Shown one piece after another: positions 45,240-55,449 of a stretch of DNA of 64,000 bases (its first letter is position 1; each line of letters opens with the position of its first letter). The DNA is from Zopfochytrium polystomum (lineage: Eukaryota; Chytridiomycota; Chytridiomycetes; Chytridiales; Chytridiaceae): NCBI GenBank assembly GCA_025765615.1, contig JAIVFJ010000015.1, positions 124,001 to 188,000 of the forward strand, given 5' to 3'. Under the pieces are notes generated by a model. The model saw only the letters and a list, made by a program, of their open reading frames with translations, did not search any database and was not told the origin of the DNA. Made by a program: the position numbers and the translations under genes.

Positions 45240-46417
45240 TTACATAAAATCATCCTCATCAATCTGGCGGTTCGTCCGCATGTTCTCCTCTGTAAACAGG
45301 GTCTTGTAATCCCGCTGCTCGGCCAGCTTTCGCTGCTCGTCGATGCCTCCTCTTGCATCTATACGAATTTTCGATTTGTTTCCAACGGGGGGTCGGAAGG
45401 GTTGCATTAGCCGACACGCTAACAAACACTCCCAACTGACGGCACACATTCGAACTCGTACACTTTCCGCCCTTCCCTTTTCCCCCCACCACCCCGACGC
45501 CTACAAACCTTTAGCTTCTCCGCTTTCCGCAGCTCCGCCCGCTTTTTCCTGTCGCGCTCAATCTTCTCCGCCGCCAGGTCGGGTTCGGCAACGACCTTGG
45601 TTTTGTTGAGCCGGTTGACGATTTCGTTGCGGCGGGCGTCGACAAATACTTTTTTCACCTTTTTTTGGTTGTGCTGGGTGCATTTTTTTTGTTTGTTAAT
45701 TGTATTTTCTCTCGGGTTGAAGTTGGAACGAGGCGGGGGAGAGCGTGAGGTTGGAAACTTACAAAGGTGACTTGGCCCGTTTCCATGCCGGACGTTTTTT
45801 TCAGGTTGCTCCAGGGGGTGTACAGCACGGTGATGTTGTTCATCTTGTTTCCTGCAGCCCCATTGAAAGTTAGCAGAGAGGAACTTAAAACCGCGGGACC
45901 ACCCAGCGCCCAGCGTCCGACAAGCGCCCAGGAAGTTGTGGGGATGGAGGAGGGAAGGGGAGGAGCCCAATCGCCTTTGTTGTTGTTGTTTTTTCGTTCG
46001 ATTCGTCTCACCCTGTTCATCGCGTTCGATACGCTACCTTCGATGCTGTTCGCCTTTGTCAGCTGGGCCAAGTCGAGCAGCAGCGGCTCGGGGATGGCGT
46101 CCCAGAGCATGCCCTCGGGCATGCGGAGGTAGACGTGGGCGGAGCTGAGCTTGTCGACGTGGAACCAGACGTCCTCTTCCCAGCCGTGGGCGATCAAGTC
46201 CTCGTTTTCGAACTTGTCGCGACCCATGTAGATCGTGGCTGGCGGGTCGACGGCTGCGGGGGCCAGGGGCGGGGAGGGCAGATCGTTAGAATAGGAGTGC
46301 GATTGGACGTTTGTGGATGAGCTCTGGGATCGGACGGATGCGATCGCGCTGCATCCGAGGCCGATCGCATGCCGATGGACGGTGGCGGATACCTGTGCTA
46401 GTAAAGTACAGGACCAT
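45240..46417 (-). CDS. CCDC25-like NFACT-R domain protein
   Basis: Five exons on the minus strand: 46417-46393 (approx.), 46253-46038, 45851-45763, 45658-45509 and 45332-45240. It begins MVLYFTST, as in animal CCDC25, continues with [40 protein letters not shown] and [12 protein letters not shown]. Next is [19 protein letters not shown], the NFACT-R (DUF814) core, followed by a charged coiled coil ([30 protein letters not shown]) and an acidic C-terminus ending IDEDDFM. Introns carry the usual T-rich tracts. Animal CCDC25 is known as a membrane DNA sensor, but the conserved NFACT-R core relates to RQC-type proteins. In a fungus the role is open. Confidence 0.92.
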
Positions 46418-46926
46418 GGTTGTTGGATGTGTGTGTCTGGCGTGGTCGATTTTAAACGGTAATCTTTTTGGGACAAAAGCAAAGGATTGAGACACAGGAA
46501 GTGGGGCCCCCAGCGGGTGAGCCGTTCGACTGGGCTCTGATCGCCGGCTAAAGAGAAACCCCCGTTTGTAGAACTGACTGCGGAAGAGCGCAGGTACGGC
46601 GGATCGGGCCGCGCGCAGCGAAGGCAAATGCAGGAGACGGGCGACACCAACAACGCAGGTAGGAAGTGCGAGGCACGGTGGCGAGGTTGCACTGCAACTA
46701 TTCGTTAGGTGAATTTATTGGTTCAGGGAGACTAACTGCCGATATGGGGAAAAGGAAGGAAAGTCATAAGCATGCTGCACAAGGCAGATCCTCCAACAAA
46801 AAAAAAATAAAATAGGAAAGCAAAATAACTCCAAACCAGACAACACAGCGAACAAAACCGAAAAAGCGAACAAAAGCTCGCCGTCAGACGCATTGCGCGT
46901 TTTCACTATATTCCCACACCACTGAT
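46418..46926. other. intergenic, CCDC25 promoter side and PDC 3' flank
   Basis: No conserved coding sequence. Open frames upstream of CCDC25 on the minus strand are basic and low-complexity. Confidence 0.55.
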
Positions 46927-48869
46927 TTACGCGCTCGGCTCTCCGTACACCCACTTCAAGACCTCGGGAGCGTCCAAGACAGGCATAAACACCTCAACCA
47001 CAGCGATGCCCTTCTTGGACGCCTCGTGCACGCTATCGACATGACCTTCGCCGCCAAGCAGCGCGTCCAACTCGGCGCGGGTCTTTGCAACCATGGCGGA
47101 GGACGTTCCAAAGCCGCCCTCCTCCACGTCGGACTTGCCGCCGAACGCGCGCGCCAGCAGCGAGTGTCTCCAGAGCGGCATGTGGTTGTACTTTGCCTTG
47201 GCACCGTGGATCAGTCGCTCGACGGTGTACCCTTCGTTGCACACCACAAAGATGACCAGGTTGTCGAGGCCGAGCCGCAGCATCGTCGACAGCGCCTGCA
47301 CCGTGAGCTGGAGCGATCCGTCGCCGACGAACAGCACGGTGCGGCGCTGGTGGTTCGCGACGACGGGGCGGTTGCGGTGGAACAGGCGAAGGTGGTGCGC
47401 GCGCTGCAGGTAGGACGCCTCGTCCTCGGGGCCGGCGGCGCCGGCGCCCAGCTCCTTTGCGGCGAGAGCGAGCCCTTGGGCCGCGGGGACGGCGAAGCCG
47501 ATCGAGCCCCAGAGCGCCGAGGTGATGACGTCGACGCCCTTTGGAAACTCGCACGACACCACGCCGAACGCTGACGTGCCCGTCTCTGCGATCACAATGT
47601 CGTCTTCGCGCAGCCATTTGCTGACCCGCGGCCACAGCCAGGCGTGAGTGATCTCGGTGTCCGAGTACTCGATCTTCTTCCCAAACGGCTTGTGCGGAAC
47701 GGGGCCTGGCGTGTCGTCGAGCGGCTCAAAGGGGACGCCGCCCTCGGGGATCGACTCGGCGAGTTTGGCGAGGACGCCGTGCATTCCGAGGCCAGGGAAC
47801 TGCGCAAGCTCAGCGACGACGCCGTCGGGGTTGATGTCGATGGTGCGCAGGGGCGGCGTGGGGAACGAGAAGGCCACGGTGTTCCAGTCGTCGCGGAGGG
47901 GCCCGATGGTCAGCACGAGGTCGGACGCCGCGACGACTTTCATGACCTCGGGGGGGGACGCGGCGCCGAGGAAAATGCCGGCGTAGTTCTTGAGGCTCGT
48001 GTCGACGGCGCCGAGCGCCATGGGCGCGATGAAGGTCGGGAGACCCGACCGCTTGATCAGGGCCTGCGTTTCGCCCAGCGCGCGGTGGCGAATGGTGCAC
48101 GCGTCGACGAGGATGATGGGTCGCTTCGCGGCCTTGATCTGCGTCAGAATCGTGTCGACCGCGGCTTTCTCGAGCAGCGCGTCGTTGGCGGGGTGCGAGA
48201 GGTTCAAAGGGACGTTGAGGCGGCTGCTGTCGACCTTGAAGTCGACAACGTCCATGGGGATGGAAACGTACACCGGGCGAGACGTGCGGTAGCATTGGAG
48301 AATGGCTTCGTCGATCTTCTCGGCGGCGTCGTCGGCAGATTTGATTTGGTGGACCAGCGTAGTAACGCTCTTGGCCATTTCGGCAAACTTGTTGAAGTTG
48401 CCGTCACCGAAAGTGTGGTGAAGCACGACGTGTTTCTTCTGGTGCACGGTGGTGGGAGCTCCCACAATGTGCAGGACGGGGATCATCTCCGCATATGCAC
48501 CGGCGATGGCGTTTATGGCCGAGAGCTCACCCACGCCGAAAGTAGTTATCACGACGCCCATCCCCTTCAAGCGAGCGTAGCCGTCCGCAGCATAACCTTG
48601 ACAAGCAACGACAAGAAAGCATCAGCTAAATGCGCTCACGCTTCATAAAACAATCCTCACCTGCATTAAGCTCGTTTGCATTTCCAACCCATTTCAAACC
48701 GTTCTCCTCCACAAAGTCCAACAATCGCAGATTGTAATCGCCAGGGACACCGTGGATAGCCTCAACCCCGACCTGTTTCAAGCGGCGGAAGACGTACTAG
48801 AAGATCATTAGAATCGTAAAGTCACGATCCCTTTGATTGGTATCTTACGTCTCCAACAAGAATGGACAT
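46927..48869 (-). CDS. pyruvate decarboxylase (ThDP-dependent)
   Basis: Three exons on the minus strand: 48869-48849 (seven codons, MSILVGD), 48796-48661 and 48596-46927, giving about 608 residues. N-terminal Pyr domain: [23 protein letters not shown], with the catalytic Glu in DFVEENG, then [19 protein letters not shown] across the junction and [16 protein letters not shown]. It has the paired His in [10 protein letters not shown]. The C-terminal PP domain has [26 protein letters not shown] and the ThDP-binding [32 protein letters not shown]. Converts pyruvate to acetaldehyde and CO2 in fermentation; the HH pair favours PDC over indolepyruvate or acetolactate enzymes. Presumably cytosolic. 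Confidence 0.92.
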
Positions 48870-49906
48870 GATGGAGTGTAATCTTGGGGAATGCAGTCAG
48901 AGGTGTTGTAGTGGGCTGTCGCGACTGGAGTTGGCCATCGCGACCGGCGCTGGATATATATATATATTGGTCCTCCGGGACTGGAGTGCTCGCGATGGCA
49001 CCGAAGAAGTCAAAGACAGCAATAAGCATCATCAATCACTTCTCGATGGTTCTTGCTGATTTTTTTTTTTGCTTTTCTTTTCTTTTCTTCTTTGTTTCCC
49101 CTGGTTTTGAGCTGAAAGAAAGAGTGGGGGGATGCTTGGGTCAGTCAGGCAGTGCCTGGATACGATTGAGTGATTCCAATGGGGCACGCGCTGTGCATAA
49201 TTGGCTTGACTTCGCGCGTTCCCACGACTTTTCGCATCCAGGGACCGGAAGCCCCCCCCAGAAAGCGGGGGCCTGCGGCCGTTGCTGCCGGCCTTTGCCG
49301 GAAGTCGGAGTTGGTCGCGCTTTACGTCCCGCTCCACGGCGGCTGGGCGTCCCCTGTACTCTGAAAAATGAGAAAATCAACAATTACTGAAAAGCGTGAC
49401 GGACGTCTAGACAGACAGACCGACTGCAGGCAGACAGACGGACAGACACAAGCCAGGGACGCGATTGTTTTTCGGGGATCGAACCGCCCTCCACGAATTC
49501 ATTTTTTTTTTTTTTTTTTACACAACTTGCTTCCTCTCCTTATTGGGAAGGTTGCCGTTATCATCATCGCTTCAACACGCGCCGCCGAAAGTCCTGGCGC
49601 CAAGCTGTCGCACCCCCCACGCCGCTGTCTTTGATGTAAATATTTCTTTGCTGTCTTCGCTAAGCATAACTCGGTCCTCGCTCGGCCCGGAGTGTCTGAG
49701 GAGATCGATTGCAATCCCAACCGCCTGCGTGCTGGCCGTCAGTTTCCCCGACGCCAGCGGGAAGTGAGTGGGGTGAGTGCAGCGAGCGGTGAGTTTGGTT
49801 ATGTAAAAGTAACCCTCGTCCTTGCCTCGTCGTTGTCCCGTCCACAAAAAGACGAAGAAGAGAGAAAAAAAAAAAAAAAAAAAAAAAAGGAGCAGCCCGA
49901 TCCGAA
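48870..49906. other. divergent intergenic between PDC and GST genes
   Basis: Contains an AT alternating tract (gatatatatatatatt, about 48954-48969) some 85-100 bases upstream of the PDC start, which may serve as its TATA region. Around it gactggagt occurs twice. A (GACA)-like tract lies at 49411-49450, and T and A runs at about 49502-49519 and 49866-49888, the latter just before the GST start codon. No coding sequence seen. Confidence 0.55.
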
Positions 49907-50799
49907 ATGTTCCATCACAGAAACCACAAGCTCGCATGTTCCTTCAAGCTGCAATATTTCCCGTTCCGCGGGCGTGGCGATCCTGCCCGCCTCATGCTTG
50001 TCGCTGGAGGCGCGACCTGGGAGGACGCCACCATTCCACACACACCCGGCGAATGGCACGCGGTGAAGTACTCGATGCCGTATGGGCAGCTGCCCGTGCT
50101 GACGGAATACGACGAAACCGGGAAAGAAGTGATGGTTGTGGCTCAGTCCAAGACCATTGAGCGGTATTTGGCGGCGAAGCTGGGTAAGCTTGTCCGGAGG
50201 TTCCCCGTTTCTTCTTTGCACCCCACCTTCCTACTTCGCTCATTCGGCTGACCAAATTCCCTTCAGACCTCTCCGGTACCGGCAACGACCATGACCGTGC
50301 GATACTTGACTCCCTCAGCGAGTCACTGCGTGACCTCAGCTACGCCTGGCACGCGGCACTCCTCGAGGCGGATCAGGCTACCGCCGTGCAAAAGTTTTTC
50401 GAGGCTTTGCCGGCGGTCTTGAAGTTCCAGCAGAAGCTGATCGAGAAATACGGAGAGCCCAAAGGGTTTTATTGCGGTACAAAGGTATGCTACACTAATT
50501 TACTCTGTCCTCTCTTGAACGATCTGACGCTTTTTTTTCTAAATTCCTTCTACCCGGAAACTTGAAACAACCTCCTCACCCCAAATCAGATCACTTACGT
50601 CGACATCCAAGCCTACGCGATCTTCTCTTGGATCGAAGACCTTGCCGCGTCCGATCTTTTAGCCGCGGCAAGCAACTGGGAAATCGCGCCTCGAGTCAAG
50701 GAGATTGTCGATTCAGCAAAGGCGCATCCCAAGCTCGCCGCTTTCGTGGATTCGCCAGAGAGGCATGTTGTTTGGGGGAAAATTGAGCCGCGCAAGTGA
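49907..50799 (+). CDS. glutathione S-transferase (sigma/GSTA-like)
   Basis: Exons 49907-50183, 50267-50484 and 50590-50799 encode about 234 residues. The N-terminal thioredoxin-fold domain starts CSFKLQYFPFRGRGDPARLML, with the catalytic Tyr/Ser region at the end of beta-1 (YFPFRGR) and the cis-Pro motif GQLPVL. The glutathione-contacting VVAQSKTIERYLA follows (Gln-Ser as in sigma-class enzymes). The helical C-terminal domain includes YVDIQAYAIFSW and ends PKLAAFVDSPERHVVWGKI. Conjugates glutathione to electrophiles; cytosolic. The start ATG directly follows a 23-base A run. Frame is intact. Confidence 0.9.
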
Positions 50800-51496
50800 G
50801 CAACCTTAAATTATCGGAGAAGGGCAGTCAGGAGGGGAAACACTGGTCGAAATGCTCCTCAATCGGGGGTTTTCAGTTCTTTCCTTCTATATTGCGAGTG
50901 TGTTTGAAAACACGATGGTTTCTGATTTATCCACATGTGAGGAAGTGAAACTGCCAGTTAAGGGGTGAAGAATTCGCTGTGCGGTCCTCGTCCTGGCGGC
51001 CGGCTCGGCCATCGTATCGAGCTGCGCGGCGGCCGCCGTCCCGTTCGCGACGGGGCCCGGTGAGGTGGTTAGTCGGATAAGCCGAGCGCGGCCGGAAGGA
51101 GCCTTGTGCAAATGCATCAGAATGTTTCGACTCGTGTGCGTGTGTGTGTGTGAGGGAGAGAAAGCAGAAACCGCGCCACTTCAGGCCATCGTGTTTGGCA
51201 TTCCTGGAAGGATATCAGTCAGCATTCATTATTAAAGGTATACGGCTCAGCTGGGCCAACTCGGACAGCAAAAAAACACAGAAACTCAGCAGAGCGAACG
51301 AGCCGCGAGCGCAAGGTTACGATGAAACTGGGCGCCACTGGGCAGGAAATGAGTAGTCGTCTCGCCCTGGGAGCTCCGACGAGGCGGCTAAATGGAAAAC
51401 CCGTCAGAACTGCACCGATAATGACGGACTGGGTTTTGCGAAAAGTAAAGACAAAAGCAGAGATCGGGGCAAGACAAGAACAATACCTCACAACAC
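50800..51496. other. intergenic, nothing recognised
   Basis: GST 3' flank and copine 5' flank. A short (GT)n tract is at about 51137-51150. No conserved coding sequence. Confidence 0.55.
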
Positions 51497-53824
51497 ATGT
51501 GGGGCAACAAACGCAACTCGGCGGTCCCGTCCTCTAAGCAACAGGAGTACGAGCAGCAGCAGTACTACGGCTCGGGATCAGCCAGCGGCAGCAGCAGCGG
51601 CAACAACAGCTACGGCGGCAGCTCCAGCTCCGCTAACCTGATCTCGCTCACCGCGCCGTCCGGCGCGGCGGCCCCGCTCCCGACCTACTCCGTCGCGCCG
51701 CACCTCGACCACGGCGAGACGGACCCGTTCGCCGACTCTGCGGCCTTCACCGCCTCCATCGATGCGCCGCCGGTGATCGATCCGTCGGGATCGACGCTGA
51801 AGTCGCAGGTCAACATCCGCGTCTCGTGCACGGACCTGGTCAACCGGGATCTGGTGTCAAAGTCGGATCCGCAGGTGTACGTGTGGTATCAGCACGTCGG
51901 CCGAGAGAGCCGGCTGCGCGTGAGGCGGACGGCGTCGGTTTCGTCCGTGTCATCCGGATCGTCTATCAGGAGCGGCGACTCTGCCGTGGAGGTCCGGATG
52001 GGAAGCTCGGGGATACCGGAGGTGGCAGGTGGTTGGAAGCTGTTCAAGAAATCTGCGGTGGGGCACGGTTCTTTTGTCTACGGTTCCGTTCGCCACACCT
52101 AACGCCCTCTCTCCCTCTTTTTCCCCACAGCAAATAAACGACGAACTCAACCCGGTGTTCCCAGACGTCTTCACGTTCGACTACTTTTTCGAAGAAGTCC
52201 AGAACCTCTGCGTTGTCGTCGTCGACGTGGACGACAACAGCGGCACGATGCAGACGCAGGACTATCTGGGCCACGCGACAATGTCGATTGCGCAGATCGT
52301 GTCTGCGGGCTCGAGCGGGTACACTGTGCCGCTGCAAACCGACGCGATACTGCCGAGAGGAATCCCTTCGTTCAAGGACGGAGCCAAGGTCAAGCGCGTG
52401 GCGGGCAAGACAACCAGCAAAATCACGCTCCTGGCCGCAACGGAAGATGAGATGCGAAAACAGTTCGTGTTGGGGATCGCGTGCCGCGGGCTGGACCGAA
52501 AGGACGCCAACGGATATAGCGACCCTTACTTTGTTGTTTCGCGTATCTTCCCGTCCCCCGCCAACGCACGACCCGGCACGGGACCGCGGCTGCTCCACGT
52601 GTTCAAGTCCACGATCATCAAAAAGAACCTGAACCCACGCTGGCCGTCCGTGCAGATTCCTTACAAGCTGTTGTCTCCGTCGGGCACAAACTCGGAACCA
52701 ATAAGGATCTCGGTTTGGGACTGGGACGCGACGGGCGGAGACGACTTTATCGGTGCCTTCGACACGAACCTATCGACGCTCCTCTCCTCCGGCCACTCCG
52801 CCCCGGGTTCTCTCTCTTTCCCCCTCATCAACCCCAAAAAGGCGCGCGGCGTGCGCTCCATGTTTTACAAAAACTCTGGCAACCTGTCGATCACTGAGGC
52901 CGCGATCGTGCAACAACCAACGTTCCTCGACTTTATCGCCGCGGGCGCGCAGATCGGGCTCGCGGTCGCGATCGACCTGACGGCGTCAAATCAGAACCCG
53001 CATCACCCGACGTCGCTGCACCACTTCCCCGAGCTCGCGCGCGGCGGCGCGGGGTCGCTGGCGGCGCCGGCGTACTCGCAGTCGTACCAGCCGCCGCCGA
53101 TGAACCCGTACCAGTCCGCGATCGTCGGGGTCGGCCAGGTCCTGCAGGAGTACGACACGGACAAGGTGTTTCCGCTCTATGGGTTTGGGTTCGAAAGGCC
53201 GCGGGGCCACCGGCACAAGGTGGACTTTTTTGGCAATGTGGAGGGAGTCGGCGGGCTGCTGGAAAAGTACAAGAGCGTTGTTTGCGACCCGCAGGTCAGC
53301 TTTTCGGGACCAACAGGTGTGTGGGACGTGCTTCCGCTGGCTCAGTTATGACCAGCAAAACAGACCCGTCTTCTAAAATCCTTCTTTCTCCTGCGACACA
53401 ATCAGACTTTGCACCCGTCCTTAACCAAGTGATGGCCGACCTCCGCGCCCAGATCGCCGCGGACCCGAGCCACCTGCACTACGGCATCCTCCTCCTCATC
53501 ACAGATGGCCTCATCACCGACCTCGACATGACGCTGAACGCGCTCGTGACCGCCGCAAGCCTCCCGCTCTCCATCGTGGTGGTCGGGGTGGGCAACGAGG
53601 ACTTCAGCATGATGCAGGTGCTCGACGGCGACGACGACGACGGGGAAGGCGTCAGCGGGTGGCGGTCGCGGGCGGTGGGTGGCAAGGCGAGGGACATTGT
53701 GCAGTTTGTGGCGATGCGCGAGGTCGGCGGGGATCCGTTTGCGCTGGCGAGGGAGACGCTGGCGGAGATCCCCGGGCAGTTTATGGAGTTTGTGAGGATG
53801 CGCGGGATCAAGTTGGAACTGTAA
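51497..53824 (+). CDS. copine (C2A-C2B-VWA)
   Basis: Exons 51497-52057, 52131-53316 and 53406-53824 give about 721 residues. A Gln/Gly/Ser-rich N-terminus of ~95 residues precedes the two C2 domains. C2A: VNIRVSCTDLVNRDLVSKSDPQVYV with the Ca-binding Asp of KSDP, and NDELNPVFPDVFTFDYFFEE, then DVDDNSG. C2B: FVLGIACRGLDRKDANGYSDPYFVV, KKNLNPRWPSVQIPYK, ISVWDWDATGGDDFIG. The copine VWA domain follows: FLDFIAAGAQIGLAVAIDLTASN (MIDAS DxTxSN), GQVLQEYDTDKVFPLYGFG, DFAPVLNQV, YGILLLITDGLITD. Ca2+-dependent phospholipid-binding adaptor of membranes. The first C2 domain has an unusual Ser-rich loop of ~40 residues (VSSVSSGSSIRSGD). Confidence 0.93.
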
Positions 53825-54143
53825 CAATTTTTTTTTGCAGTGCGGGGGGAAGGGCTGGCTGCAGAGGGTGGGTTGTTGGTTGTTTTTTCTTTTTTTTTTC
53901 TTTTTTTTCCTTTTTTGGCTGGGAGGTTCGTATGGAGTCATTCAGGTCGTGCTGGAGCTTTTTCTATTCTGTGCCGCTCGCCGCCTCTTACGTTCAAGTT
54001 TAGTTTTCGTTTTGTTTTTTGCTCCTTTGCAAAGGCGGTTGCGCACTTCGCAATTTGACCGTCACGACACTACCATATTTGCCAAAAGAGCCTTGTGAGA
54101 CTTGGATTTTGCACTGGATTGCCAAGCTTCCGTTTTGGAACTA
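53825..54143. other. copine 3' flank
   Basis: T-rich sequence, nothing coding. Confidence 0.6.
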
Positions 54144-54335
54144 TCCCCGGTGGTCGAGTGGTGAGAACTGAAGACTCGGTCATCGCGTAGAACGCGAGAG
54201 CGCCAGTTCGAAACCCGCCCCATTCCGGTCGACTGCACGGGTCAGTCATAGGTGGCCGCTCCGCGGAGCGAGCGGGTTGGTTCTGCCTCGGCGAAAAACT
54301 CATCTTACTGCACTGGTAAGATGATTGTCGGCTGG
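54144..54335 (+). mobile_element. tRNA-derived SINE-like element, copy 1
   Basis: Has a pol III A box (tggtcgagtggt, about 54151-54162) and, 43 bases on, a B box (agttcgaaaccc, about 54205-54216), the arrangement of a tRNA-Ser/Leu-type gene. The head does not fold into a proper tRNA with acceptor stem by eye. The body continues ccggtcgactgcacgggtca, a short palindrome ccgctccgcggagcg and a small hairpin (catcttac/gtaagatg) before the end. A related copy follows 90 bases downstream. Confidence 0.7.
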
Positions 54336-54422
54336 CAAGCCTGCTGAATTGGAGAGGTACACCCCCACCCCGCACTTTTACTTTGCCTTTGCTCTAGTTT
54401 TTTTACATTCTAATTAGGCTTA

Positions 54423-54545
54423 TTAGTCGAGTGGTGAGATGCCTGTTTCGACACCCGCCCTTGCCGGTCAACTGCTTGGGTCAGTTTGTGGGGCGGTTCC
54501 GCGGATGAGCGGACCGGTCCTTCCGATAGGACAACGTCCGGTCGG
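54423..54545 (+). mobile_element. tRNA-derived SINE-like element, copy 2 (shortened)
   Basis: Shares with copy 1 gtcgagtggtgaga, then the B-box-like tttcgacacccgccc, gccggtcaactgc, gggtcagt and the GC-rich palindrome region (ggttccgcggatgagcgga). The part between A and B boxes is deleted. Same orientation as copy 1. Confidence 0.68.
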
Positions 54546-55449
54546 AACACCCCCGATCGTTTTATGTTGCCTGCTTTGCTTGTGAATCTTCGACCGGATT
54601 GTTGTCCAACATTCAGGGGGGGTGGGCTCAAGCAGCGTTGAGTTGCGGGCGCGAAAGGGGTGAATAGTCGCTGGTGGGGCAGGGCCATAAACTTTCCCGT
54701 GTTTTCCCCCTCTCTTCCTCCCGGTCGTCAACATCGCCCACACCAGAATAGTGGTTGTCGGAAAAGCGACGAGAAAGTGCGAAAAGAACAAAAGAAAAAA
54801 AAAAAAAAACAGGCCAAAAAAAAAGGGGAAGGGCGATCATCTTTTGATATACTGTATGAAAGGAAAACGAAGGGCAAAGGGGGCAGAGGAGGGGAAAGAA
54901 GGAAAAGTAAAACGACAAAAACACAACGATGCAACGCAACAGCCTCCCGCTCGCAAAGAAAGGAGCAGCTCAGGATTACAAAAAAAAAAAAAAAAGGGGG
55001 GAGCGCGTAGATGATGGAAACGAGACGGGAAGGGCGGATCGAGAACGAAGATAGAAAGCTCAAGGGGCTGTGAGAACGGGAAAGGAGAAAGCCTTTCGGT
55101 TTCACAAGCCCCCTCGGTCCTGCGCAAAAAAATGTTCAGGCATAGTTGGAGAGAAGATGCAGATGGTTTTAAAAGCGGTTGTGCTTTTTTGGAGGCGCGG
55201 GCTTCAGAACCAAAAAAAAATCTTTTTTTTCTTTTCTTTAGAAGGAGGAAGGGGAAGGGTTTTGTCTAACCGATAAACAGGGAGAAAGGGGAGCAGAGGG
55301 GGAAAACGGGAAATTTCACACGCAATCAAAGCCCCCACGATTCGGAAACAAAGGCTGAAGGTGTTGGGTTTTGAGGTGAGTTGTATACTTCGATTTCTTG
55401 TTAGGTTTTCTTCTTTCTTGCCTCTTCTAACCGTTAGGTTCGCGCTTGA
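54546..55449. other. intergenic, purine-rich
   Basis: Holds A runs (e.g. about 54795-54809 and 54979-54995) and purine-rich sequence. No coding sequence in either direction. It is the 3' flank of the Sho1-like gene. Confidence 0.6.

Noticed and set aside
47644..48648. Long plus-strand open frame (334 codons)
   Set aside because: Shadow of the pyruvate decarboxylase gene on the minus strand, produced by GC-rich codon bias.
54144..54230. A genuine tRNA-Ser gene
   Set aside because: A and B boxes are present, but I could not pair an acceptor stem or a proper anticodon stem, and a deleted sister copy lies next to it. A SINE-like element fits better.
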